64,000 nt of DNA from Bradyrhizobium sp. LTSP849 (GTDB lineage Bacteria > Pseudomonadota > Alphaproteobacteria > Rhizobiales > Xanthobacteraceae): positions 62,001 to 126,000 of the forward strand of contig NZ_JYMR01000031.1 of the NCBI RefSeq assembly GCF_000938255.1, given 5' to 3'. The notes below the pieces were generated by a model. It saw only the letters and a program-made list of their open reading frames with translations. It ran no database searches and was not told the origin of the DNA. Positions within the stretch are counted from its first letter, which is position 1, and each line of letters opens with the position of its first letter. The translations under genes and the position numbers were made by a program. Below, piece by piece: positions 1-8,616 of the stretch.

Positions 1-809
1 TCGGCCTGTTCTTCGGCTTCTGGCTGATCACTGGCCTTGGTTTGACCGTCGGCTATCATCGCCTGTTCACCCATCGCGCTTTTGCCACCTCGTCCGCGAT
101 GAGCGCGATCCTGATCATCATGGGATCGATGGCCGGCCGCGGCCCGATGCTGTCCTGGGCGGCAATGCATCGGCGCCACCACGAGCTGTCGGATCACGAC
201 GGCGATCTGCATTCGCCGCGTCTGCATGGCGATGGCGCGTTCGGTCGCCTGCGCGGCTTCCTGCATGCGCACCTGACCTGGATGATCGAGCACGATTACC
301 CCAACGTCGCGCATTACGTGCCGGATTTGATGGCGGACCGCAGGCTGGTCGCGGTCAACAGCTACTATTATACTTGGGTCGCGCTCGGCCTGTTGCTGCC
401 GGCCGCGATCGGCGGCCTCGCCACGATGAGCCTGTGGGGTGTGCTGGGGGGCCTGCTCTGGGGCGGCGTGGTCCGCATGTTCGTGGTCGAGCAGACCATG
501 TCCGCCATCAACTCGATCATGCATACGTTTGGCGCGCAACCCTTTGTCACGCGTGATGACAACAGCAGGAATCTCGGCGTGATGGCCTGGCTCGCCTGGG
601 GCGAGGGCTGGCACAACAACCATCACGCCTTCCCGTATTCGGCCGCCTTCGGCCTGCGCTGGTTCGAGTTCGATCCCGGCTTCATCTTCATCCGCGCGCT
701 GGAGGCGCTTGGGCTTGCCTGGGACGTCAAGGTGCCGAGCGAGGAGAAGATCGCGCGGCGCATGTCACCGCAGCCGGGCGACGCCGCGCCCGACCTCGAA
801 ACGGGCTGA
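1..809 (+). CDS. Acyl-CoA / fatty-acid desaturase (5' end outside window)
   Basis: A membrane di-iron desaturase that introduces a double bond into an acyl chain, using an electron donor and oxygen. The reading frame is already open at the window edge, so the true start lies upstream. All three histidine boxes of the delta-9 type are visible: HRLFTH near the start of the visible part, HRRHH in the middle and HNNHH near the C-terminus. Hydrophobic stretches between the boxes fit the usual four-helix membrane topology. The next gene, an MBOAT acyltransferase, starts 47 bases downstream, so both may concern lipid modification. The family is secure. The substrate (acyl-CoA or phospholipid-bound acyl chain) and double-bond position cannot be read from sequence. 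Confidence 0.9.
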   Translation, partial: GLFFGFWLITGLGLTVGYHRLFTHRAFATSSAMSAILIIMGSMAGRGPMLSWAAMHRRHHELSDHDGDLHSPRLHGDGAFGRLRGFLHAHLTWMIEHDYPNVAHYVPDLMADRRLVAVNSYYYTWVALGLLLPAAIGGLATMSLWGVLGGLLWGGVVRMFVVEQTMSAINSIMHTFGAQPFVTRDDNSRNLGVMAWLAWGEGWHNNHHAFPYSAAFGLRWFEFDPGFIFIRALEALGLAWDVKVPSEEKIARRMSPQPGDAAPDLETG

Positions 810-810
810 G

Positions 811-843
811 CATCATCGACCGGCGCAAGTGCCGGTGATGATG
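811..843 (+). terminator. Hairpin after the desaturase gene
   Basis: CATCATCGACCGGC and GCCGGTGATGATG can pair around GCAAGT with one bulged G. The hairpin begins just after the desaturase stop codon. It lacks a good U tract, so it is either a weak terminator or an mRNA 3'-end stabiliser. Confidence 0.4.
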
Positions 844-856
844 CGGCTTTGAACCG

Positions 857-2239
857 ATGCTGTTCAACGACTACCCCTTTCTCCTGGTCTTCCTGCCGGC
901 GGCGCTGCTGATCTACCGCCTGGTCGATCCATATCCACATTTGCGCATTGGCGTGCAGGTCGCGCTGTCGCTCGCCTTCTACGCCTGGGGCAGCCCCTCC
1001 TTCATCCTGCTGCTGATCGCGTCGATCGCGGTCAACTGGCTTGCCTCGGTCGCCTATGGCCGGGTGAAGTGGAAGGCGGTGCTGACACTCGTGATCGTGC
1101 TCGATATCGGCGTGCTGGCGCTGTTCAAATACGCGAACTTTGTGCTGGCCAACCTCGCCCTCTTGCTCGGCACGACGCTGCCGCCGCTCGACATCGGGCT
1201 GCCGCTCGGCATCTCCTTCTTCACCTTTCACCACATCATGTATCTGGTCGACCTGAAGCGCGGCAAGGCGCCGCTCTATGCGCTCGACCGCTACGCGCTC
1301 TACATCGCCTTCTTCCCGCAGGCGATCGCCGGCCCTCTGGCGCGCTGGTCGGAGGTGATGCACCAGTTCGGCAGGCAGGTCTACGTGCCGGGCTGGCAGC
1401 GCCAGTTCTGCATCGCGACCTGCTTCATCGCGATCGGCCTGTTCGAGAAGGTCGTGATCGCCGACAACATCGCGCATCTGCTCGATCCTATCTACACGCA
1501 GGCCGCGAGCGGGCCGCTCGCGAGCGGCGATGCCTGGCTCGCTTTCTGCTTCTCCTTCCAGATCCTGTTCGACTTCTCCGGCTATTCCGACATCGCGATC
1601 GGGCTTGGCCTGCTGTTCGGCGTGCAGCTCCCCTACAATTTCAATGCGCCGCTGCGCTCGACCAATATCCAGGATTTCTGGCAGCGCTGGCACATCACGC
1701 TGATGCTGTTTTTGCGCGACTATGTGTTCTATCCGCTGGTCAATCTGCGCCTCCTGCCGCGGCGCTGGCTGCCGGTGCAATTCTTTGGCGCAATGCTGAT
1801 CACCATGGCGCTGTGCGGATTGTGGCATGGCGCGAGCTGGGCCTTCGTGCTGTGGGGCGTGCTGCACGGCCTCGCGCTGGTCGCCTGCGCGTTGTGGCGC
1901 CGCTACGGGCCGGATTTTCCATCGTGGCTCGGCTGGGCGCTGACGGTGCTGTTTGTGCTCGCGACCGGCGTGATTTTTCGCGCCGGATCGATTGAAGCCG
2001 CCTGGCATGTGTTCGCGGGGCTGCTCCAGCCGCTGCCGCTCGATCGCATCGGCCAGGTGTGGCCGCTGGTGGTGGCTCCGCTGGTCGCATTCCTGTTGCC
2101 GGCGAGCCAGGACATCGTGGCGTTTTTCACCCGCAAGCCGAATGCTGTGCTGGCGGGCCTGCTCGGGATCGGCATCCTCGCCTTGCTGATCCAGATCGGG
2201 GAAGGGGGGCTCCATGAGTTCGTCTATTTCAAGTTCTGA
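857..2239 (+). CDS. MBOAT-family membrane O-acyltransferase (AlgI-like)
   Basis: A 460-residue polytopic membrane protein of the membrane-bound O-acyltransferase family, which moves acyl groups, usually acetyl, across the inner membrane to exported glycans or other acceptors. The hallmark histidine lies in LWHGAS around residue 324. The preceding motifs FHHIMYLVD, FPQAIAGPL and FQILFDFSGYSDIAIG are typical of AlgI/PatA/DltB relatives. The gene overlaps its downstream neighbour by 26 bases, which indicates co-translation with the SGNH-like protein; MBOAT-SGNH pairs are the classical two-component O-acetylation arrangement. No clear Shine-Dalgarno sequence precedes the ATG. The acceptor is unknown, and no alginate or cellulose synthesis genes are in the window. 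Confidence 0.9.
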   Translation: MLFNDYPFLLVFLPAALLIYRLVDPYPHLRIGVQVALSLAFYAWGSPSFILLLIASIAVNWLASVAYGRVKWKAVLTLVIVLDIGVLALFKYANFVLANLALLLGTTLPPLDIGLPLGISFFTFHHIMYLVDLKRGKAPLYALDRYALYIAFFPQAIAGPLARWSEVMHQFGRQVYVPGWQRQFCIATCFIAIGLFEKVVIADNIAHLLDPIYTQAASGPLASGDAWLAFCFSFQILFDFSGYSDIAIGLGLLFGVQLPYNFNAPLRSTNIQDFWQRWHITLMLFLRDYVFYPLVNLRLLPRRWLPVQFFGAMLITMALCGLWHGASWAFVLWGVLHGLALVACALWRRYGPDFPSWLGWALTVLFVLATGVIFRAGSIEAAWHVFAGLLQPLPLDRIGQVWPLVVAPLVAFLLPASQDIVAFFTRKPNAVLAGLLGIGILALLIQIGEGGLHEFVYFKF

Positions 2240-3224
2240 CACGTCAGTCGAATGGGGCCGCTGCCTCGCCGCCTGTTTCGGCGCGCTTGCACTGGGCGCC
2301 GCGCTGATCGCCGCCGTCGTGATGTCGGTCGATCCCTACGACAGCGGCCGGTTCGGGTGGTTCGGCATCGCCGGCGTGAATGATCGCAATCCCTGGACCG
2401 CCAATGCCAGCCGGGCCCGCGATCCGCAATTCGATTCCGCCATTCTGGGCAATTCCACCGGGCAGTTGCTGCAACCGGCTGAGCTCGACAAGGCGACGGG
2501 CAAGCGCTTCGTGCAGCTCGTCGCGCCGGGCGCGGACCCGCGCGGCGACCTCGCAATCCTTGATTTCTTCGCTGGGCAGCACACGACCATCGGCGCCCTC
2601 GTCGTCGTGATCGACCAGCCCTGGTGCGCGAACGACTTGCCGCCGTTGCCGCAAGATGCGTTCCCGTACTGGCTCTATGAAGCCGGCGCGCTCCGCTATC
2701 TCGGTCATCTCTTCACATGGCCTGCGCTCGATCGCGTCGTCCAGCGCATCGCCATCGGTCGCGGCTCGCGCAAGCCGATCCGCCCTGACGGCTATTGGAG
2801 CTATGAGGAGGTGTGGCCACCCGGCGCGAAACATCCGGCCGCCGCGGAGCCCGCCAGGGCGGCGCCGTTCGACGGCAAGATCACTGATACTTTTCCTTAT
2901 GCAGTCATGCTGGCAAGCGCGATCGCAAGACTTCCCCGCGATGCACCGGTCGTACTGCTGATGCCGCCGACCTTCTACGCCATCGTGCCCCCGTCCCGCA
3001 GCCGCGAAGCCGCGCGCCATGAGGCCTGCAAGACGGCGTATCGGTCCATCATCAGCGGCCGACCCAACAGCAATCTGATCGACTATCGCCTCGATAATGC
3101 GCTCACGCGCGACCCCGCCAATTTCGTCGATCTCATCCATTACCGGGCGATCATTGCGCGCAAGCTCGAGCAGGGTATCGCGGCCAGCTTGCGCGACGGC
3201 GAGGCGGCGCAGATCAACTTCTGA
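2214..3224 (+). CDS. SGNH/AlgX-like periplasmic partner of the MBOAT protein
   Basis: A 336-residue protein with one N-terminal membrane segment (about residues 17-40) and a periplasmic remainder. ILGNSTGQ near residue 78 resembles a GDS/GNS block that would supply the serine, and DLIHYR near the C-terminus supplies a D-x-x-H pair, as in SGNH esterases and AlgX/AlgJ-type O-acetyltransferases. The start lies inside the MBOAT gene behind a GGGGGG ribosome-binding site, so the two are translationally coupled. In the two-component model the MBOAT protein exports the acyl group and the SGNH protein transfers it to the acceptor. The overall sequence is divergent, so the fold assignment rests on motifs and context rather than strong similarity. 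Confidence 0.65.
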   Translation: MSSSISSSDTSVEWGRCLAACFGALALGAALIAAVVMSVDPYDSGRFGWFGIAGVNDRNPWTANASRARDPQFDSAILGNSTGQLLQPAELDKATGKRFVQLVAPGADPRGDLAILDFFAGQHTTIGALVVVIDQPWCANDLPPLPQDAFPYWLYEAGALRYLGHLFTWPALDRVVQRIAIGRGSRKPIRPDGYWSYEEVWPPGAKHPAAAEPARAAPFDGKITDTFPYAVMLASAIARLPRDAPVVLLMPPTFYAIVPPSRSREAARHEACKTAYRSIISGRPNSNLIDYRLDNALTRDPANFVDLIHYRAIIARKLEQGIAASLRDGEAAQINF

Positions 3225-3227
3225 CGA

Positions 3228-4928
3228 TCAGCCGATGTCCTCGAAGCCACCGTCGAGCCAGAGCCCGCGCGCCAGCTTGCGCTGGATCTTGCCGCTGGTG
3301 GTCTTCGGCAGTGTGCCGGGACGGATCAGCGCGATGTGGCGCGCAGAGAGCTCGTGGCTGTCGGCGATGGCCTCGCGTATTCGGCCCTTGATCTCGGCGG
3401 TGTCGATGGTGTGCCGTGCTGTACGTTCGACCTCCTGGACGATGACGAGGGTTTCCTCTCCGGTCTCGTCCGGCACCGAGAACGCCGCGCCGCAGTTTTC
3501 GCGCAAGCCTTCGTTGAGCGCCTGCACCGTGCGCTCGATGTCCTGCGGATAATGGTTGATGCCGCGGATGATGATGAGGTCCTTGATCCGCCCGGTGACA
3601 AACAATTCGCCGTCGGCATCGAGGAAGCCGAGATCGCCGGTGCGCAGCCACGGGCTGTCTTCGCCGGCAATCGCGGCGTTGAGTCCCTCGCGCGTCGCCG
3701 TATCGTTGCGCCAATAGGCGCGCGCGGCATTCGCGCCGGTGACCCAGATCTCGCCGATGCGGTCGATGGCAACCCGTTCGCGGCTGTCCGGCTCGACGAT
3801 GGCGATCCGCTCGCCAGAGAGTGCGCGGCCGCAGCCGACCAGAACCTGCGCATCGTCCGGATCGGTCGGCGCCTCCGCCACATGCGCCTGAAGCGCCGCG
3901 CGGCTGACACTGCGCGTGATGTGACCTCCGCCGCGTTTCCCTCCGGAGATCAGAAGCGTCGCCTCCGCCATGCCATAGGCAGGATACATCGCGCGCGGAT
4001 CGAATCCATGCGGCGCAAATGTCGCGGCGAACCGTTCGATGGTGTCCGCATGCACCGGCTCGGCGCCATTGAGCGCGATTTTGAGCGAGGACAGGTCGAC
4101 GCCATCCATCTGATCGGCGCGGTAGCGGCTGACGCAGAGGTCGAAGCCGAAATTCGGGCTGCACGCCACTTCAGCACGATAATGGGAGATCGCGCGCAGC
4201 CAGCCGAGCGGACGCTGCATGAACGCGTTCGGCGCCATCAGCACACAGGTCGCACCGACATAGAGCGCTTGCAGCGCGTTCAGGATCAACCCCATGTCGT
4301 GATAGAGCGGCACCCAGTTGACATAGGTTGATTGCCTGGTGTTGCCGAGCGCCAGCCGGATCATCTCGAGATTGGCGAGCAGATTGGCATGGCTCACGAT
4401 TGCGCCCTTCGGATCAGAGGTCGAACCGGAGGTGTATTGCAGGAACGCGATGTCGTCGGACGCAGGCTCTTGCAAGTCGACCGTCGCGCCGGCCGCTGTG
4501 GCGAGGTCGACTTCGATCCACCGGATAGTTTCCTGCGCGAAGCGCGCCTGCAGATCACCGCGCATCGCGAATGCGGTGGTCGTCAGCGCGAGCGCCGACG
4601 TGCAATTTGCGAGGATTGCGGCGCTGGCGTCACGGGCGCTGTTTCGCCGCGGCATCATCATCGGCACGGCGATAATTCCAGCCATCAGGCAGCCGAAGAA
4701 CGCCACCATGAATTCGATGCCGGGTGGAAACACCAGGATGGCGCGGTCGCCGGGCTGCGCAGCCGCGGTCAGGTGCGACGCCAGCGCACGTGAGGCGTCG
4801 TGCAATTGGCGGAAGGTGAGGGCCGCTTCCTCCGTCCCGCGATCGGAGACGAAGACATAGGCGCGATCGTCGCCCTGGTCCGCCGCACGCCGGGCCAGCA
4901 GAGCCACGAGCGAGCGGAAAGTGTCCAT
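3228..4928 (-). CDS. Fatty-acyl-AMP ligase (FAAL, ANL superfamily)
   Basis: A 566-residue adenylating enzyme that activates a free fatty acid as acyl-AMP and would normally pass it to an acyl carrier protein rather than to CoA. The phosphate-binding loop YTSGSTSDPKG, the block YHDMGLI, the block NGAEPV, and MYPAYGMAEATL are all characteristic of FAALs. TGDLGF and the hinge followed by TSGKIQRK are present near the C-terminus. It lies 26 bases downstream of a free-standing ACP on the same strand, which is the expected partner. It converges with the MBOAT/SGNH pair, the stop codons being 3 bases apart. A medium-chain acyl-CoA synthetase is the alternative, but the FAAL-type motifs and the ACP argue against it. 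Confidence 0.88.
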   Translation of the reverse strand: MDTFRSLVALLARRAADQGDDRAYVFVSDRGTEEAALTFRQLHDASRALASHLTAAAQPGDRAILVFPPGIEFMVAFFGCLMAGIIAVPMMMPRRNSARDASAAILANCTSALALTTTAFAMRGDLQARFAQETIRWIEVDLATAAGATVDLQEPASDDIAFLQYTSGSTSDPKGAIVSHANLLANLEMIRLALGNTRQSTYVNWVPLYHDMGLILNALQALYVGATCVLMAPNAFMQRPLGWLRAISHYRAEVACSPNFGFDLCVSRYRADQMDGVDLSSLKIALNGAEPVHADTIERFAATFAPHGFDPRAMYPAYGMAEATLLISGGKRGGGHITRSVSRAALQAHVAEAPTDPDDAQVLVGCGRALSGERIAIVEPDSRERVAIDRIGEIWVTGANAARAYWRNDTATREGLNAAIAGEDSPWLRTGDLGFLDADGELFVTGRIKDLIIIRGINHYPQDIERTVQALNEGLRENCGAAFSVPDETGEETLVIVQEVERTARHTIDTAEIKGRIREAIADSHELSARHIALIRPGTLPKTTSGKIQRKLARGLWLDGGFEDIG

Positions 4929-4954
4929 TTGGGTTGCGCCGATCTCAGTCGCTC

Positions 4955-5209
4955 TCAGGCGGCGGAGCGGATGGCGCGCTTGTCGGCGAGAAATCGCGAC
5001 AGCGCCTCAACGGTAGGGTGATCGTAGAAGTCGTCCGTCGACAGTTCGAGGTCGAGCTTTTCCTCGAGGTCCATCATGAGGTAGACGAGCATCGCCGAAT
5101 CGAGGCCGAGACGGTTGAATTTTGTGCCGGTGTCGACCCGGTCCGTCGAAATGCGCAGGATATTGGCTAGCGCAGTAACGCAGAAATCCGAAATCTGCTC
5201 GCGTGTCAT
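4955..5209 (-). CDS. Acyl carrier protein
   Basis: An 84-residue carrier protein. GLDSAM places the phosphopantetheine-accepting serine at residue 38, within the usual acidic three-helix fold. The frame is open further upstream, but the ATG at 5209 has GGGAAG at proper spacing and gives the normal ACP length. It is first in a two-gene operon with the fatty-acyl-AMP ligase. It is probably dedicated to that ligase rather than to general fatty-acid synthesis, since no fab genes are nearby. The gene is divergent from the CHAT protein gene, leaving a 218-base shared upstream region in which I see no clear operator. Confidence 0.9.
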   Translation of the reverse strand: MTREQISDFCVTALANILRISTDRVDTGTKFNRLGLDSAMLVYLMMDLEEKLDLELSTDDFYDHPTVEALSRFLADKRAIRSAA

Positions 5210-5427
5210 GTTGCTTCCCAGAAACAATTGGAACGACAATACGGGCGACCCCGAGGTTGTCAATTTGGCCGGAACGCCGCAGCGTTGAAGGTTGGGGACT
5301 GTTGCTTTCCGGCGTCGCCGGCTACTCAATTCGTGCACAGATGACGCGATTTCCCGTGGTCGACAGGGGCCGCGGCCGCCCGTATCCTCCTAAAATTGCA
5401 ATTTGACGCGCGTGACGGGATTTTCGC

Positions 5428-8400
5428 ATGAACCGCGCCCGCTTGTTTGCTGCGTTTCTGATTCTGCTCCTGCTGTCCGGAGCGGCCTCCGCCCAGCGCG
5501 GCAACGATTTTGATTCGCTGGTTGCACAGGTCAACGCGGCGACTCAAGCCGGACGTTGGGCCGACGGGCTCGCTGCGGCCCAAAAGCTGGAAAACCTGGT
5601 GCGCCGCCGGCAGGGCACGGACAACATGAACTATGCCGGGGTGCTGCATAACGAGGGCATGTTCCTCCATAATCTTGGCCGCTTGCCGGAGGCCGTCGAC
5701 AAGCTCAATGCGGCGCTTGCCATCAAGCTGCGCAACAATGACGTCGCCTCGACCCTGCGCACCTCGAACGTCCTGGCGGCATCGCTCGGCATGCTCGATC
5801 ACCGGGCGGAGGCGACAGCCGTGGCCGAGCGGGCGCTGGCGCTCGGCACCAGCGCTTTCGGGGCCAACGACGTCCGTCTCTCCGACACGCTGTCGTCGCT
5901 TGGCGGGCTCGCGCGCGACAAGGAGAATTTGGGGGAGTCCGTCCGCTATTTCGAGCGGGCGTTGGCCGGCCTGCAGGCCGCCAATTCGTCCCCGATCGAT
6001 GTCGCATCCGCCATGGACGATCTCGGCGATGTCTACGGACTGCTTGGGCGCTTCGACGACGGCGAGAGTATGTTGAAGCAGGCACTTGATCTGTTCGACC
6101 GCAGCTTTGGCAAGAACGCCGAGACTGCGCCGAACTACGACAAGATGCTCAATGATCTCGGCAACCTCTATCTGGATGCCGGGCGATTGCCTGATGCCGA
6201 GGCGGCAATGCGCCGTTCGCTCGCGATCACGCGGATGCGGAACGGTGATGCTCATCCGAATGTCGCGGGCACCATGGGCAATCTTGCAACCGTGCTGGAG
6301 CACGAGGGACGCTACGCCGAGGCCGAAAAGCTCTACCAGCAGACGCTTCAGGCCTATGAGCGGATCTTCGGCTCCAATCATCCGACCACGGCGATCGGGC
6401 TCAACAATCTCGCCAATGTCTACTCAGCTCAGGGCAGGAACGAAGCGGCAGCAGGCCTCCAGGAGCGCGTGCTCGCCATCTACGAGAAGGCGTTTGGTCC
6501 CGAGAGCCCCGATGTCGGGCGGGCCCTCAACAATCTTGCGAATAGTTACGCAGATATGGGACGCAACGCACAGGCGCTCGATCTCTACCGGCGGTCGCTG
6601 GTCGTGATGGAGCGCAAGTTTGGCGAGGGCAGTGGCCCGACCGCGCTGGCGGCAGGATCGCTCGGACAGGCTCTGAGGGACGCGGGCCAGACGGATGAGG
6701 CGCGGCTGTACCTGGTCCGGAGCCTCGAGATTGACGAGCGCGCCCTCGGCGGCAGGCATCCGCAGCTCGTCAAGGACCTGCGCGCGATCGCGCTGCTCGA
6801 CCTCAAGACCGGCAACATGGCGGATGCGCGCAGCCAGCTCGACCGTGCGCTCGCGATCGCGCGGGACCGGCTCGGGCCGCGCCATCATGACACCATCGCC
6901 ACGCTGATCAACCTCGCCGATGCCGACCGCCGCGAAGGCAAATGGCTGGACAGCCTGGCACGGTTGCGGCTCGCCGCCACCGCGCTCAACGCGCAGCAGA
7001 ATGTGCAGTTCATTCGTTTTCCCGAGCTCGATCCCTGGCTGATCGATGCGATCTGGCGCGTCTCCGACGGCAAGCCGGACAATGCGGCAAAGGACGAAGC
7101 CTTCGGCGCCGCGCAGCGCGCGCATGAGACAAGTGCGGGCGCGGCTCTGTCCCAGATGGCGGCGCGGTTCGGCGCGGGCAATGATGCGATCGCGGGACTG
7201 GTGCGGCGGCAGCAAGATCTGAAGGCGAGCCTCGAGACGCTCGACAAGCGCGTGACCTCGGAGCTCGGGCAGGCGGATGGAAAGCGCAACGACACGCTGA
7301 TCGCGAGCCTGCGTGTGCAGACGGCGCAAACGCAGAAATCGCTCGACGATGTTTCGGCGCAGCTTGACCGCAGTTTTCCGGCCTATGCCGAATTGTCCAG
7401 TCCGCAACCGCTGTCGATTGCGCAAACGCAGGGGCTGCTGAAGTCCGACGAGGCGCTGCTGGCGTTCATCGTGCTGGGCGACAAGACTTATGCGTTCGCG
7501 ATAACGCGCGAGGCAAGCGCGTTGCGCCAGATCGCGCTCGGCAGCCGCGAGCTCAATGACCGCGTCGCGCATTTGCGGCAAGGGCTCACCGATCCGGAAG
7601 CCGCAAAATCGTCGTTCGACCTCGATGCGTCCTTCGAACTCTACACGACGCTGTTCGGTCCGATATTGGGCGACATCGGCGGTAAGCCGAAACTGCTGGT
7701 CGTCCCGGCCGGCGCGCTGACCAGCCTGCCGTTTCAGGTGCTGGTGACGAAAAAGTCTGACATGGCGTCCGCCGATCGCTATCGGCAGGCGGCGTGGCTG
7801 CTCAATGAGCGCGCCATCACGGTGCTGCCGTCAGTGCCGAGCCTGCGGGCGCTACGCAGTTTTGCCAGGGATTCGCGCGCCCAAAGGCCGTTCATCGGCT
7901 TTGGCGATCCGGTGTTGCAGCGGTCGTCCGGCGACAAGCGCCCAGGGCGGAGCGTGCAGCCCTACCAGAACTACTATGACGGCTCCGCCGTCGATCTCGA
8001 GCGTCTGCGCACGGGTCTGCCCGCGCTGCCGGAGACCGCAGGCGAGCTCCAGGCCGTGGCGCGTGCGCTCGGCGCTTCGCCACAGGACGACGTCAAGCTC
8101 GGTACGGCCGCGACCGTGACAAACGTCAGCCTGCTTCCGCTCGATCAATACCGCGTCGTCGATTTCGCCACCCACGGCCTCGTCGCCGGCGAGGTCAACG
8201 GCCTCAGCGAGCCCGCGCTCGTGCTCACGCTGCCGGACCGGCCGACCAGCGATGATGACGGCCTGCTCACCGCAAGCCGTATCGCAAAGCTCAGGCTCGA
8301 TGCCGACTGGGCGGTCCTCTCTGCGTGCAACACCGCCGCCGGAGACAGGCCGGGTGCGGAAGGCCTGTCCGGCCTTGCGCGCGCCTTCTTCTACGCCGGC

Positions 8401-8616
8401 GCGCGAGCGCTGCTGGTCTCGCATTGGCCGGTTGATTCCGACGCGGCGGTGCGCCTGACCACGGGCGCCTTCTCCGAGCTCACCGCACATCCCGGCATCG
8501 GCCGTGCCGAGGCGCTGAGGCGATCGATGAAGGCTCTGATCGCCGACCGGTCGTCACCGCGCAACGCCGATCCGGCCATCTGGGCGCCGTTCGTGCTGGT
8601 CGGCGAGGGCGGTTGA
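5428..8616 (+). CDS. Exported TPR-repeat CHAT-domain protease-like protein
   Basis: A 1062-residue protein. It starts with a clear Sec signal peptide (cleavage near ASAQ, residue 23), then about ten tetratricopeptide repeats of the kinesin-light-chain/TPR_12 type (roughly residues 50-490), a helical linker (about 550-650), and a C-terminal CHAT domain (about 750-1060). CHAT is a caspase/separase-related clan CD peptidase domain. The catalytic pair is intact: His916 in FATHG and Cys967 in SACNTA. The signal peptide implies action in the periplasm or outside the cell, unlike cytoplasmic type III-E CRISPR or gasdermin-linked CHAT proteases. The stop codon overlaps the next start, so it is coupled to the M28-like protein. 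The substrate is unknown. Confidence 0.9.
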   Translation: MNRARLFAAFLILLLLSGAASAQRGNDFDSLVAQVNAATQAGRWADGLAAAQKLENLVRRRQGTDNMNYAGVLHNEGMFLHNLGRLPEAVDKLNAALAIKLRNNDVASTLRTSNVLAASLGMLDHRAEATAVAERALALGTSAFGANDVRLSDTLSSLGGLARDKENLGESVRYFERALAGLQAANSSPIDVASAMDDLGDVYGLLGRFDDGESMLKQALDLFDRSFGKNAETAPNYDKMLNDLGNLYLDAGRLPDAEAAMRRSLAITRMRNGDAHPNVAGTMGNLATVLEHEGRYAEAEKLYQQTLQAYERIFGSNHPTTAIGLNNLANVYSAQGRNEAAAGLQERVLAIYEKAFGPESPDVGRALNNLANSYADMGRNAQALDLYRRSLVVMERKFGEGSGPTALAAGSLGQALRDAGQTDEARLYLVRSLEIDERALGGRHPQLVKDLRAIALLDLKTGNMADARSQLDRALAIARDRLGPRHHDTIATLINLADADRREGKWLDSLARLRLAATALNAQQNVQFIRFPELDPWLIDAIWRVSDGKPDNAAKDEAFGAAQRAHETSAGAALSQMAARFGAGNDAIAGLVRRQQDLKASLETLDKRVTSELGQADGKRNDTLIASLRVQTAQTQKSLDDVSAQLDRSFPAYAELSSPQPLSIAQTQGLLKSDEALLAFIVLGDKTYAFAITREASALRQIALGSRELNDRVAHLRQGLTDPEAAKSSFDLDASFELYTTLFGPILGDIGGKPKLLVVPAGALTSLPFQVLVTKKSDMASADRYRQAAWLLNERAITVLPSVPSLRALRSFARDSRAQRPFIGFGDPVLQRSSGDKRPGRSVQPYQNYYDGSAVDLERLRTGLPALPETAGELQAVARALGASPQDDVKLGTAATVTNVSLLPLDQYRVVDFATHGLVAGEVNGLSEPALVLTLPDRPTSDDDGLLTASRIAKLRLDADWAVLSACNTAAGDRPGAEGLSGLARAFFYAGARALLVSHWPVDSDAAVRLTTGAFSELTAHPGIGRAEALRRSMKALIADRSSPRNADPAIWAPFVLVGEGG

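Noticed and set aside
623..2242. A 539-codon frame antisense to the MBOAT gene
   Set aside because: Rich in Arg, Gln, Glu and His without hydrophobic core or motifs; the plus strand has a full MBOAT protein.
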